From assembly GCF_001939115.1 (NCBI RefSeq), contig NZ_MQTZ01000041.1, positions 250,816 to 314,815 on the forward strand: DNA of 64,000 bases, read 5' to 3'. Below are positions 55,695 through 63,949 of this stretch, piece after piece (the first letter of the stretch is position 1; every line of letters begins with the position of its first letter). The translations under genes and the position numbers were made by a program. The notes under the pieces were generated by a model. It had not been told where the DNA came from. It ran no database searches and saw nothing but the letters and a program-made list of their open reading frames with translations. The stretch comes from Leptolyngbya sp. 'hensonii' (GTDB lineage: Bacteria > Cyanobacteriota > Cyanobacteriia > GCF-001939115).

Positions 55695-55716
55695 GTAGTA
55701 GACAAAACAGTACTAC
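55695..55716 (+). other. Hairpin after the TPR gene
   Basis: GTAGTA-GACAAAACAG-TACTAC forms a 6-bp stem just downstream of the stop codon; a further GTAGTA lies at 55722. No T tract follows directly, so terminator function is uncertain. Confidence 0.45.
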
Positions 55717-55769
55717 ACCCTGTAGTATTAATCTAATCCTGCAATTTCTTTCGAGGGGCAGATCTTCTA

Positions 55770-56006
55770 ATGTTGGCTTTATTCCTCGCAATGCCACAAC
55801 CCACAACCCATAACCGATTCGGTCACCATCCGATCGGCCCGGTTGTGTTGTCAGGTTTTGGGGGAACGCCTGTCTATTTTTGCGGTAATCCCGCCGTTAC
55901 CGTCCAAATTGCTGGAAGCATTGAACAACAGAACCTGCGGAGATGGTTCAACAAAGATCGATTCAACAGGAGCGGGAGGTGCAGGCCCAGGCTTGCGCTC
56001 CCATAG
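55770..56006 (+). CDS. Possible small ORF (78 aa) or part of a small transcript
   Basis: GAGGGG lies 11-12 bases before the ATG and a strong terminator starts 29 bases after the TAG, so this stretch looks transcribed as its own short unit. The product (PVVLSGFGGTPVYFCGNPAV near the middle) has no recognised family and its coding quality is modest. A non-coding RNA ending at the terminator is an equal possibility. The rest of 55688-56162 shows no other gene. Confidence 0.35.
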   Translation: MLALFLAMPQPTTHNRFGHHPIGPVVLSGFGGTPVYFCGNPAVTVQIAGSIEQQNLRRWFNKDRFNRSGRCRPRLALP

Positions 56007-56034
56007 GTCGAGAATAGCTCGCAACAGCTTTTCG

Positions 56035-56071
56035 CCCCCGCTCCTGAATCCAGAAGCGGGGGTTAGTTTTT
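56035..56071 (+). terminator. Strong Rho-independent terminator
   Basis: CCCCCGCT (56035-56042) pairs perfectly with AGCGGGGG (56055-56062), followed by TTAGTTTTT. It ends the unit upstream (TPR gene or the possible small ORF/RNA) about 90 bases before the next gene. Confidence 0.88.
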
Positions 56072-56162
56072 GGAACCTGGATTTTGAAAGGTGGATTTAA
56101 CCATGAGCACCCACCCACGCTGCATCACGCCTACTCCCTAACCTGAAGGAGACGCATAACCC

Positions 56163-56549
56163 ATGCTGAAGCTGCAATACACCGAGAACAGCCTGTTCAT
56201 GGAGCAGGTCACCCTCTCCCTGGAAGCCCTGATTGCCCAGCGCGTCATGCTGGCAGTCCGGTGCGGACAGTCCCTGCATGTGCAGCCAGGGCGGGCCTCT
56301 TTTCTGCTGCCGATCGGGGTTGAGGGGCTGACCCAACTGGAAGCTGCCCTGCAACTGGAGCAGAGCGGCCACATTAGCATTACCCCAGTGGATGCTGAGT
56401 ATGTGGAGATCAGCCTGCAAGGGACCTGGATCGCTCAGTCTGCGGAGGCTGAAGAGGGTGCTTTTATCACGGCTGCCAGCGATCGTAGCGAGTTCTACAT
56501 CTACAAGCTGTGGCAGGCAACCCAGGCTACAGTGTCCTACTTGGCCTGA
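56163..56549 (+). CDS. Conserved cyanobacterial hypothetical protein (Alr0857-like)
   Basis: A 128-aa protein. GAAGGAG lies about 11 bases before the ATG. The pattern LKLQYTENSLFMEQVTLSLE, QRVMLAVRCGQSLHVQPGRA and SFLLP (split) resembles a cyanobacteria-only family that I recall under the name alr0857, with no known function. It has no signal peptide or catalytic motif; mixed alpha/beta. A perfect palindrome (56565-56586) follows. Confidence 0.65.
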   Translation: MLKLQYTENSLFMEQVTLSLEALIAQRVMLAVRCGQSLHVQPGRASFLLPIGVEGLTQLEAALQLEQSGHISITPVDAEYVEISLQGTWIAQSAEAEEGAFITAASDRSEFYIYKLWQATQATVSYLA

Positions 56550-56564
56550 TGGTATAGCCCGTTA

Positions 56565-56586
56565 GGGACGTTGCCTGCAACGTCCC
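56565..56586 (+). repeat. Palindrome GGGACGTTGC-CT-GCAACGTCCC
   Basis: Perfect 10-bp arms with a 2-base spacer, 15 bases after a stop codon. A related palindrome, GGCGTTGC-AG-GCAACGCC, lies after the next gene (57617-57634). The pair brackets the SGNH hydrolase gene. No T tract, so terminator function is not clear. Confidence 0.85.
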
Positions 56587-56650
56587 CACGGGTGACAAAT
56601 TCATACAATGGGGAGGAATCCATACAACCCTGGGAACAGGTATCAAATTT

Positions 56651-57601
56651 GTGAAAATTGTATTAATCGCGATCGCACTGCTGCTCATCGCCACGGTGCT
56701 TGTGGAAGCGGGATTAAGGCTACTGTTCGGCTTTGGCAATCCCCTCATTTATATTGCCGACCCGCAGATCGGTTACCTGCTGGCTCCCAATCAGCGCGTG
56801 CGGCGGTTTGGCAATCGGATCGAAATTAATGCCTATTCCATGCGAAGCCCTCCAGTCAGCTTGCAAAAGGCTGCTGGAACAATGCGCGTCATGCTGCTAG
56901 GAGATTCAGTGGCAAATGGGGGATGGTGGACAGATCAGGCCGATACCATTTCAGAATTGTTGCGGCAGATGCTACAGGAAGGTCAGTCTTCAGCCAAGCA
57001 GGATGGCCCGATCGAAGTACTCAATGCATCTGCAAATTCCTGGGGACCTCGAAATCAACTGGCCTATGTGGAGCGGTTCGGCAGCTTCGCATCCCAGATG
57101 GTGGTCTTGATTATCAATACTGATGATTTATTTGCGACAGTTCCCAGTTCCCTGGCTGTAGGTCGGGATGTCAATTACCCCGATCGCAAACCCCGGCTGG
57201 CCATGGAAGAATTTCTGGGGCGCTACGTTTTTCGCCCCAAACCTGATCCAGCTCTGACATCGCTCCAGGAGGAAGCTGGTGATCGGGTAGGAAGCAACCT
57301 GATGGCGATTCAGACCCTGAAGCAACGGGTTAACCAGGCCGGAGGTCAACTTTTGCTGGTGATGACACCGCTGCTGAGAGAGGTGGAAGCACCAGGTCCC
57401 CGTGACTATGAGTTGAAGGCCCGCCAGCGTTTGCTAGACTTTACCCAGGCAGAGAACCTTCCCTACTTGGATATGCTGACTGTTTTTAAGTTAGAGCAAA
57501 ATCCTGCGGGCCTCTATCGGGATCATATCCATCTGAGCCCTGAGGGGAATCGGGTTGTCAGCAATGGAATTTGCACCGCGATTTACCCCAGATTGCCGTA
57601 G
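56651..57601 (+). CDS. Membrane-anchored SGNH/GDSL-type hydrolase
   Basis: A 316-aa protein with a GTG start at 56651. An N-terminal helix (IVLIAIALLLIATVLVEAGL) anchors or exports it. Block I, RVMLLGDSVANGG, holds the nucleophile Ser; ASANSWGPRNQ carries the Gly/Asn region and the catalytic Asp-His are in YRDHIHLSPEGNRVVS. SGNH proteins cut or transfer acyl groups on sugars, lipids or wall polymers; the substrate here is unknown. The gene lies between two related palindromes and is transcribed on its own. Confidence 0.85.
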   Translation: MKIVLIAIALLLIATVLVEAGLRLLFGFGNPLIYIADPQIGYLLAPNQRVRRFGNRIEINAYSMRSPPVSLQKAAGTMRVMLLGDSVANGGWWTDQADTISELLRQMLQEGQSSAKQDGPIEVLNASANSWGPRNQLAYVERFGSFASQMVVLIINTDDLFATVPSSLAVGRDVNYPDRKPRLAMEEFLGRYVFRPKPDPALTSLQEEAGDRVGSNLMAIQTLKQRVNQAGGQLLLVMTPLLREVEAPGPRDYELKARQRLLDFTQAENLPYLDMLTVFKLEQNPAGLYRDHIHLSPEGNRVVSNGICTAIYPRLP

Positions 57602-57616
57602 AACAGAAAATCAAAA

Positions 57617-57634
57617 GGCGTTGCAGGCAACGCC
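57617..57634 (+). repeat. Palindrome GGCGTTGC-AG-GCAACGCC
   Basis: Perfect 8-bp arms with a 2-base spacer, between the converging 3' ends of the SGNH and oxidoreductase genes. Same core as 56565-56586 and 52513-52559, so it is a dispersed family. Confidence 0.85.
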
Positions 57635-57641
57635 CCCAAGA

Positions 57642-58709
57642 TTACGCCATCATCACAGAATGGTTGAACTCTCGATCGTTGGATTGCCAGACGCGGCCAT
57701 CTAGCGCCATTTGCTCAATTAAGCTGGCCAGACGGAGCGCTTTCAGGGCCTGTTCCCCACCCACAGAGGGCTGGCTCCCACCCCGCACACAACCGACGAA
57801 ATGCTCCAATTCAGCATGGAGCGGCTCAATATTGCTAGTGGAGACCCGTTCAATCAGGCCGTCCTGACGATAGAGGACATGACCATAATCCGTGGTGCAG
57901 TTTGCCGTAATCTGACGGTGAATCAAAATCTCACTGTTCAGGAAGTTTGCTTCGGTCAAGCTATTTTTGCAATGGGCTGCAATCCGACGGATTTTTCGGT
58001 GCGTCACTTTACTGGATGTCAGGGTCGCAACAATTCCATTGGAGAACCCGAGAGTCGCAGTGACATAATCCAGATAGCCAGAATCAGAAGCCCGACTACC
58101 ACTCGCCGTGAGCTTGACCACAGAACCACCCGCCAGTTCCAGGAGTAAGTCGATGTCGTGGATCATCAAATCCAGCACCACTGAAACATCATTCGCCCGA
58201 TCGGAATACGGACTCATACGATGAGCTTCCAGGGCCAGAAGCTCCTCAGTTTTCAAGACTTTAATCAACTCTTGAAAGGCTGGGTTAAACCGCTCAATAT
58301 GTCCGACCTGCAGGATACAACCTGACTCAGCCGCTGCATTAACCAGAGATTCTGCTTCACTGATACTGGCCGCGATCGGCTTTTCAATCAAAACATGGAT
58401 GCCTGCTTGCAGACAGGTCATACCCACGGAATGGTGCAGTCTTGTCGGCACTGCAATGCAGACTGCATCTACATGCCGGAGTAAATCCCGATAATCCTCG
58501 AAATAGCGGACTCGATACTTACTAGCAGTATCCAGGCCCCGCTCGATATTGACATCCGAAACCCCGATCAATTCGACATCCTTCAACAGGCTCAGCACCC
58601 TGGTATGATGCTGGCCCATATTACCAACCCCAATTACCCCAACTCGAATGGGTTCAGGCAGATTTCGCTGCAAGTGGGTGTGTGCATGTACCCCCGACAG
58701 ATTATCCAC
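57642..58709 (-). CDS. Gfo/Idh/MocA family oxidoreductase, UDP-N-acetylglucosamine 3-dehydrogenase-like
   Basis: A 355-aa protein. Rossmann motif VGVIGVGNMGQHH, the EKP motif (VLIEKPIAASISEAE), and QVGHIERFNPAF, which is characteristic of the WbpB/GnnA-like sugar-nucleotide 3-dehydrogenase group, and DLMIHDIDLLLELAG with the catalytic His-Asp. It would oxidise the 3-OH of a UDP-amino sugar in the synthesis of surface polysaccharide or lipid A-type sugars. It is separate from the oxidoreductase at 2815 and only distantly similar to it. Substrate assignment is by motif only. Confidence 0.8.
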   Translation of the reverse strand: MDNLSGVHAHTHLQRNLPEPIRVGVIGVGNMGQHHTRVLSLLKDVELIGVSDVNIERGLDTASKYRVRYFEDYRDLLRHVDAVCIAVPTRLHHSVGMTCLQAGIHVLIEKPIAASISEAESLVNAAAESGCILQVGHIERFNPAFQELIKVLKTEELLALEAHRMSPYSDRANDVSVVLDLMIHDIDLLLELAGGSVVKLTASGSRASDSGYLDYVTATLGFSNGIVATLTSSKVTHRKIRRIAAHCKNSLTEANFLNSEILIHRQITANCTTDYGHVLYRQDGLIERVSTSNIEPLHAELEHFVGCVRGGSQPSVGGEQALKALRLASLIEQMALDGRVWQSNDREFNHSVMMA

Positions 58710-58909
58710 TCTTATTCTCCTCCTCCACCACCACAGGCTTAGGCTTCTTAGGTATTTGTGCTAACCGAAATCCATCCAGATACTATCACAGTGATCACGT
58801 ATATGAAGAATTTCAAAGTTGAGATAAGTTCCTCAAAAGAGCGAACTCCTTCGGGTTATCCATGGACAATGGGCATGATCAGGGGGTCGAAGCGCATGGG
58901 TTATGGGCT

Positions 58910-59674
58910 TCAAGGACTGCGATAGAGATGGTGTAACAGATCCAGGTCTACATAGGTGGTCCATCCGACTTGGCCAGAGAGCACCGTAAAGGACTGGCCC
59001 AAATCCCCCAGATGATCAAGGACCAGAACTGCCCCTGAAAAATCATGGTCTTTGGTGTAATCGTTGATTGTAATCACAGTCTTTAGTCGGGCTTGCAAGG
59101 AGGATTGCAGGCCGTTGTAGGAATCCTCAAAGGCCAGACAATCTTCCGGCTTCAGGCGCATCTTGTCTAGGGCATAAAAATAAATATCGGGTGCCGGTTT
59201 TTTGGCTGGAACAATATCTCCTGCAGCAATGACCTCAAACCAGGAGGGACCATCAGGGGCCAGGGCATTTTCCAGTAAGGCGGTGACATTGGCAGGGGTG
59301 GTGGTTGTGGCGATCGCCAGCCGCATTCCCTGGGATTTGGCCTCTTCCAGCAAGCGTTTCACACCTGGGCGCAAGGGAATGCTTCCCTCTGCCAAAAGTT
59401 GAGTGTAATGCCGGGTTTTGGCCGCATGAAGTTGGGCAATCAGGTCTTTGATATTCGCCGGTTGTCTGTAGTCCGATCGGTATTTGTCCAGGTAATGTTG
59501 CATCCGCTCTTTACCACCGGTCACCTCCAGGAGCTTGCCATACAACTCTACAGACCAGTTCCAATCTAGTCCTGCTTCAGCAAAGGCACGATTGAAGGCA
59601 ACCCGATGGCCATCCCGTTCCGTATCAGCGAGGGTTCCATCCACATCAAAGATTAATGCTTTCAGTTCAGGCAT
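58910..59674 (-). CDS. HAD-IA phosphatase, CbbY-like
   Basis: A 254-aa protein. Motif I is LIFDVDGTLADTE, motif II IATTTTPANV, motif III KKPAPDIYFYAL and motif IV FEDSYNGLQ; the helical cap (AFNRAFAEAGLDWNW, GKERMQHYL) is that of CbbY. CbbY degrades xylulose-1,5-bisphosphate, an inhibitor of Rubisco, in photosynthetic bacteria and plants. The match supports this role, but related sugar phosphatases share the motifs. Confidence 0.85.
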   Translation of the reverse strand: MPELKALIFDVDGTLADTERDGHRVAFNRAFAEAGLDWNWSVELYGKLLEVTGGKERMQHYLDKYRSDYRQPANIKDLIAQLHAAKTRHYTQLLAEGSIPLRPGVKRLLEEAKSQGMRLAIATTTTPANVTALLENALAPDGPSWFEVIAAGDIVPAKKPAPDIYFYALDKMRLKPEDCLAFEDSYNGLQSSLQARLKTVITINDYTKDHDFSGAVLVLDHLGDLGQSFTVLSGQVGWTTYVDLDLLHHLYRSP

Positions 59675-59779
59675 AGGAATTTGTTATCGATTACAGTGGT
59701 TTGAAAACAGTGCCGGGTACAGCGTCGTTCCACCGGATAGAACTGCCACGGTTCAGATTATGCGATTCTGGTGACAAGT

Positions 59780-61285
59780 TCAACCAGAGTCACTGGCAGA
59801 CCGGGAAGGTTCTGGTGATGATGGGGCTGTTCCCTCCAGAGCAGGTCCCGCAGGAGAAGCATCAGTGGACTGAACTAATTGATGGATCTGAATCTGATGT
59901 AATCGCGGACCTTCTGCCGAAATCACGGTTAATTCCAGATCCCCATACTGAAACTTCTCTCCTGGGGTAGGAATTTTTTGCACTTGATACAGCAAGAACC
60001 CACCCAGGGTCTGGTATTCATCCTCGATCGGCAGATCGAGTTTCAAGACTTCGTTAACAGCCTCCAGATCCACCTGGGCCTGGACCAGAAACGTCCGTTC
60101 ATCCAGAATTTGCACATCCTGTTCTTCTGTGCTTTCCGGAACATGGGTTTCGCCAATAATTTCGGCCACCAGATCCTTGAGGGTCACCAGACCTGCGGTG
60201 CCACCAAATTCATCCACCACGATCACCATCGCCTCCCCTGTCTGCTGCATCAGAGAAAGCAATTCATTCAGGGGCATGTGTTCTGGAACAAACTGAGCCG
60301 ATCGAACCCAGGGTTGCAGGGGAGTTTCTGGAGTGAGTTGTCCCAGGGCCAGCGGTTCCGCCAGTTGCTTGAAATAAATAATGCCCTGAATGTCATCCAG
60401 GGATTCACCAATGACTGGATAGCGAGAATGGCCGGAATTGACCATTTCGTCCAGTAAGGTTTGGAAGGTTGCCTCATTATCAATGGCATCAATGCTGGTT
60501 CGGGGCACCATCACTTCCACGGCTGCCACGTCTCCAAACTCAAACACGTTTTGGAGCAGTTCCCGTTCCTCCGCCTCTAAGCCAGTCGATTCGGTAGAGG
60601 TGGAAATAATCAACTGGAGTTCTTCCGAAGTGACCTGGTTATACCAGCTCTGACCAGTATACTGAATCCCGATCAGACGCAAGAGCCAACGGGTGGACTG
60701 ATTCAAAATCCAGATAAAGGGATGGAAGATTCTGGCAATGGCCAGACTGGGAGGCCCCAGGAAACGAGCCAGTTGTTCCGGGTAGAGGAGGGCGATCGCC
60801 TTGGGACAGAGTTCTCCCAGCACAATCTGCAGATAGGCGATCAGGATAAAGGCTGCTGGCACTGCCAGAGAATGGGAAAGCGCTTGCCGGGTTTCAGGTC
60901 GCAGTGGCAGTTGCCCAATCCAGGATTGAGTCACCACGGCCATGGTGGTTTCCCCAATCCACCCCAGGGCCAGACAGGATAGGGTAATTCCCAATTGAGC
61001 TGTGGAGAGGAGACGATCGATACTGCGCTGAAAGTCCTGAACTGTTTTGGCCTGAATATCCCCTGCACTGACTAGCTGATTGATCCGCGATCTCCGAACT
61101 GAAACGATGGAAAACTCAGCGGTTACGAACAGAGCATTGATAACAATCAAAAGTAAGACAGCAGCGAGACGAAACCCCACTTCTGGCCAGGTAATAGATA
61201 CAGCCAGAGGAACCTGAGCAGGGAGTAGACTAATAGTATTCAAGCTGCCGCCCGAAACTGAGACGGGCAAAGGAGAGATATCCAT
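59780..61285 (-). CDS. CNNM/CorC family membrane protein (hemolysin-type)
   Basis: A 501-aa protein. The N-terminal DUF21 domain (about 35-225) has four helices (AVLLLIVINALFVTAEFSIV, VRRSRINQLV). Two CBS domains follow (VMVPRTSIDAI, GHSRYPVIGES and MPLNELLSLMQQTGEAMVIV) with VDEFGGTAGLVTLKDLVAEI, then a CorC/HlyC C-terminal domain (EDEYQTLGGFLLYQ). CNNM proteins are implicated in Mg2+ or other cation efflux. The short C-terminal tail is Ser/Ala/Pro-rich. The gene at 61321 lies 35 bases upstream and may be co-transcribed. Confidence 0.88.
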   Translation of the reverse strand: MDISPLPVSVSGGSLNTISLLPAQVPLAVSITWPEVGFRLAAVLLLIVINALFVTAEFSIVSVRRSRINQLVSAGDIQAKTVQDFQRSIDRLLSTAQLGITLSCLALGWIGETTMAVVTQSWIGQLPLRPETRQALSHSLAVPAAFILIAYLQIVLGELCPKAIALLYPEQLARFLGPPSLAIARIFHPFIWILNQSTRWLLRLIGIQYTGQSWYNQVTSEELQLIISTSTESTGLEAEERELLQNVFEFGDVAAVEVMVPRTSIDAIDNEATFQTLLDEMVNSGHSRYPVIGESLDDIQGIIYFKQLAEPLALGQLTPETPLQPWVRSAQFVPEHMPLNELLSLMQQTGEAMVIVVDEFGGTAGLVTLKDLVAEIIGETHVPESTEEQDVQILDERTFLVQAQVDLEAVNEVLKLDLPIEDEYQTLGGFLLYQVQKIPTPGEKFQYGDLELTVISAEGPRLHQIQIHQLVQSTDASPAGPALEGTAPSSPEPSRSASDSG

Positions 61286-61320
61286 CCAGGAACAATGCGA
61301 TGCAGTAGCAATCTCAGACC

Positions 61321-61992
61321 TTACCTTACAACTGGAATCCCTGAAATCTGAAGCTGCAATTGCTGATTGGGATCATCTGTCAAGGCGATTGACAGCTTTG
61401 CAGTATTCTCCAGCGAAGCGGCAGAAATATTTATTGTCCCTGAAATTGCCTTACTCTGGGGAGACAGTTCTGTGGGTAAACCTTCGGTGTTGGCACTTAA
61501 AACTCGGCCCTGGTCATCCGTCACGCTCAGGGAACTGTAGAGAAGGCGAACGGGTTGTTCCCCATCATTCTGCAACTTTACATCCAGTTGCAAGGAATCG
61601 CCCCGCTGGCGCACAGAGGTGACCTCAAGGGTAACTCCCCGATCGGAACTGCTCAGGGGTAGACCTGCCTGGGAGTCTGACGCAGGTTTGTCGGGATTGA
61701 CCTTCCCGGAGAGAGATTTGTTACGACTCCCATTCTCATCCGAGGTTTTATCACTCCCCTGAATCTGAGTTTTCACACTTTTGATGATGTCCTGCTCCTT
61801 GAGCAGAATAACTTCCTGGCGTCGGGGTAGGCTAGTCCTTCGCCCAGCCATGGTGTTGACAGGACGAATATCCGGTTGGGTGATACCTCGTAAGGCTTCC
61901 CGACCAATCGCAAAGCCATAAGCAGCGCTGATTACTCCAGCTCCACACATGAGCGTCAGTAATAGTAAGGTGAGTGCAACATTCAGATTCAT
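61321..61992 (-). CDS. Membrane-anchored hypothetical protein with an Ig-like C-terminal domain
   Basis: A 223-aa protein. One N-terminal helix (ALTLLLLTLMCGAGVISAAYG), a basic Ser/Lys/Gln-rich linker, then a beta domain from residue 118 (GVTLEVTSVRQRGDSLQLDV, YSSLSVTDDQGRVLS) reminiscent of small extracytoplasmic Ig-like/DUF4352-type domains. No catalytic motif. It sits just upstream of the CNNM gene on the same strand, 35 bases apart, and could be an accessory to it; this is inference. Confidence 0.7.
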   Translation of the reverse strand: MNLNVALTLLLLTLMCGAGVISAAYGFAIGREALRGITQPDIRPVNTMAGRRTSLPRRQEVILLKEQDIIKSVKTQIQGSDKTSDENGSRNKSLSGKVNPDKPASDSQAGLPLSSSDRGVTLEVTSVRQRGDSLQLDVKLQNDGEQPVRLLYSSLSVTDDQGRVLSANTEGLPTELSPQSKAISGTINISAASLENTAKLSIALTDDPNQQLQLQISGIPVVR

Positions 61993-62155
61993 TGAACGGA
62001 TAGAGACTTGGTGAAATAAATATAGTCTAATCAGGATTTATAGTCTAATCAGGTTTTCTAGCACAAAATATCCGGAGCTGAATCCTCCTGCCAATCCAAT
62101 TTATTCACGACATGGGTAGGCAGGCTAAAAAATTATCGGTACAATAGAATGCTGA

Positions 62156-62228
62156 CCAGGGTTGGCCGAGCGGTTGAGGCAGCGAACTCATAATTCGCGA
62201 TAGGCAGGTTCGACCCCTGCACCCTGGA
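62156..62228 (+). tRNA. tRNA with CAT anticodon, probably tRNA-Ile2
   Basis: Cloverleaf: acceptor CCAGGGT/ACCCTGG with A73; D stem GCC/GGC; anticodon stem GCGAA/TTCGC with loop CTCATAA (anticodon CAT, 62189-62191); variable loop GATAG; T stem GCAGG/CCTGC with loop TTCGACC. The D-arm pattern (GGCCGAGCGGTTGAGGC) resembles plastid trnI-CAU, so Ile with a lysidine-modified C34 is more likely than elongator Met. CCA is not encoded. Confidence 0.9.
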
Positions 62229-62232
62229 TCTA

Positions 62233-62275
62233 ACAGCCCTGCAGGGCCATGAAAAAACAAGTCCCTGCAGGCAAG
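62233..62275. terminator. Hairpin region between the tRNA and the following minus-strand gene
   Basis: GCCCTGCAGGGC is repeated as TCCCTGCAGGC about 28 bases later around ATGAAAAAACAAG, so arms can pair in either strand; on the minus strand the loop contains GTTTTTTC. Probably serves the tRNA and the gene ending at 62292. Weak call. Confidence 0.45.
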
Positions 62276-62291
62276 AGGGTTTTATTCTGAA

Positions 62292-62738
62292 TTACCGCAT
62301 CGGCAATCTTTCGTAAACCAGCTCACTGGTCATGATGCGGTTGTTGATGTTTGTCCCGGTTAGCAGAGAACTGTTAAATGGATTGTTCAAATCAGGAGTT
62401 CGAATGATCGGGGTTGTGGAAACCTGCTGATTCATGAGATCCCGGTAGAGAATCTCAAACAATTTCCCATCGGTGGCCAATTCATTTTCAGCAAACGTCC
62501 CATCAACTAACGTGCCAAATCCAAATAGAAAATCAGTTTGCCGTTCCAATGTACGATTCTCGAAATAATTTCTTGACTTTCCAGTCATAATACGATCGAC
62601 TGCATCTGGAACAGTTTCAAACCGGACCTGCCGTGAGCCAGTTCGATCCAGTTGTTGAGCATTTGCGCTCGAAGTAACTGCTAGAACAGAAACGGTAAGG
62701 AGTAAACTACCCAGTAGACTTCTAGACCCCACACGCAT
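62292..62738 (-). CDS. Secreted hypothetical protein
   Basis: A 148-aa protein with a signal peptide (RSLLGSLLLTVSVLAVTSSA, predicted cut ANA-QQ). The mature part is Asn/Thr/Asp-rich with no Cys (FENRTLERQTDFLFGFGTLV, NNRIMTSELVYERLPMR). I do not recognise a family; likely a cyanobacterial periplasmic or cell-wall protein. It is divergent from pyrE, 89 bases away. Confidence 0.7.
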   Translation of the reverse strand: MRVGSRSLLGSLLLTVSVLAVTSSANAQQLDRTGSRQVRFETVPDAVDRIMTGKSRNYFENRTLERQTDFLFGFGTLVDGTFAENELATDGKLFEILYRDLMNQQVSTTPIIRTPDLNNPFNSSLLTGTNINNRIMTSELVYERLPMR

Positions 62739-62827
62739 AGACTTTATCCCTCAATTTTGCTAAATCCTAACTCAACTTTTAGAAGTCGGATCCCTAACTG
62801 ACAAATTTTGTTTACAAGTTCCACCCT

Positions 62828-63460
62828 ATGGCAGAAAAATATCTAACCAATGATGACGCAACAGACTCTTTTGTAAGTCTTGAACTTCCTTTTTTAAGGC
62901 AAAAACTTCTAGATTTATTCTGTCAGGTTGCCTATCGGGAAGGTGATTTTGTTCTTTCGTCGGGGCAACCCAGTTCTTACTACATCAACGGGAAGCAAGT
63001 AACTCTGCATCCACAGGGGGCCGTGGCTGTGGGTAGAATCCTTTTGCCCCTTCTAACATCTGACACAGTAGCTGTGGCAGGCTTGACCCTGGGGGCTGAT
63101 CCGATCGTCACAGCAGTGAGTGTGGTAGCGGCTTATGCGGGACGCTCCATCACGGCCCTGATTGTTCGCAAAGAAGCCAAAGGTCATGGAACGCAAGCCT
63201 TTATTGAAGGGCCAACCTTGCCCCCAGCAAGTCCTGTCGTGGTGCTGGAAGATGTGGTCACCACCGGACAATCGGCTCTCAAGGCCGTCGATCGTCTCCG
63301 ACAGGCTGGCTACAGGGTTAACCAGATTATTGCCCTGGTCGATCGTCAACAGGGGGGGGCTGAACTGTATCAGCAGATGGGACTGGATTTCCAAACGGTC
63401 TACTCCATTACTGAAATTCAAATCCGCTGGCGAGAATTATTCCCTTCTCCTGCCCCCTAA
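62828..63460 (+). CDS. pyrE: Orotate phosphoribosyltransferase
   Basis: A 210-aa protein. The PRPP-binding motif VVVLEDVVTTGQSALKAV and the upstream LVRKEAKGHGTQ-like loop (IVRKEAKGHGTQAFIEG) are diagnostic; SGQPSSYYINGKQVTLHP is the family's substrate loop. It makes OMP from orotate and PRPP in pyrimidine synthesis. Followed 36 bases later by the YjbQ gene on the same strand. Confidence 0.93.
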   Translation: MAEKYLTNDDATDSFVSLELPFLRQKLLDLFCQVAYREGDFVLSSGQPSSYYINGKQVTLHPQGAVAVGRILLPLLTSDTVAVAGLTLGADPIVTAVSVVAAYAGRSITALIVRKEAKGHGTQAFIEGPTLPPASPVVVLEDVVTTGQSALKAVDRLRQAGYRVNQIIALVDRQQGGAELYQQMGLDFQTVYSITEIQIRWRELFPSPAP

Positions 63461-63496
63461 CCTAGCAGACCCGATCAACTACGCTTCCTGATACCC

Positions 63497-63949
63497 ATGA
63501 AGATTGTCCATCAGACCCTGGAACTACAAACAGAACCGGGGATCAGCATTCACAACATTACCCCAGCCATTCAGGATCTGATCACTGCATCCTCAATCCA
63601 GAATGGTCAGGCCCTCATTTTTTCCCGCCACACCACAACGGCCCTCACGATTAATGAAAACGAGGAGAGGCTTTTGGAGGATCTGAAAGTTTTCCTCCGC
63701 AAGCTAGCCCCAGAAACCGATCGCTATCTGCACAACGATCTGCATTTGCGGGTTGTCCCACCTGATGAGCCCGAAAATGCCCATGCTCACCTCATGGCCA
63801 TGCTTCTCAGCACCAGTGAAGTGATCCCGATTATCAACGGTAAGCTGGCCCTGGGAACCTGGCAATCTATTTTGCTCTGTGATCTGGATGGCCCCCGTCA
63901 AAGGACAGTCCTTTGCCAGATCAGTGGAGTTTTGGTGAGCGATCGCTAA
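63497..63949 (+). CDS. YjbQ family protein (UPF0047, secondary thiamine-phosphate synthase-like)
   Basis: A 150-aa protein. It has the family pattern FSRHTTTALTINENEERLLED (split), NDLHLRVVPPDEPENAHAHL and LALGTWQSILLCDLDGPRQR, with the conserved His and Asp/Glu residues of the fold. YjbQ can replace thiamine-phosphate synthase weakly in E. coli; its true role is uncertain. Likely in an operon with pyrE. Confidence 0.9.
   Translation: MKIVHQTLELQTEPGISIHNITPAIQDLITASSIQNGQALIFSRHTTTALTINENEERLLEDLKVFLRKLAPETDRYLHNDLHLRVVPPDEPENAHAHLMAMLLSTSEVIPIINGKLALGTWQSILLCDLDGPRQRTVLCQISGVLVSDR

Noticed and set aside
62156-62228. Initiator tRNA-Met
   Set aside because: The acceptor starts with a C1-G72 pair and the anticodon stem lacks the three G-C pairs typical of initiators; the D-arm resembles trnI-CAU.
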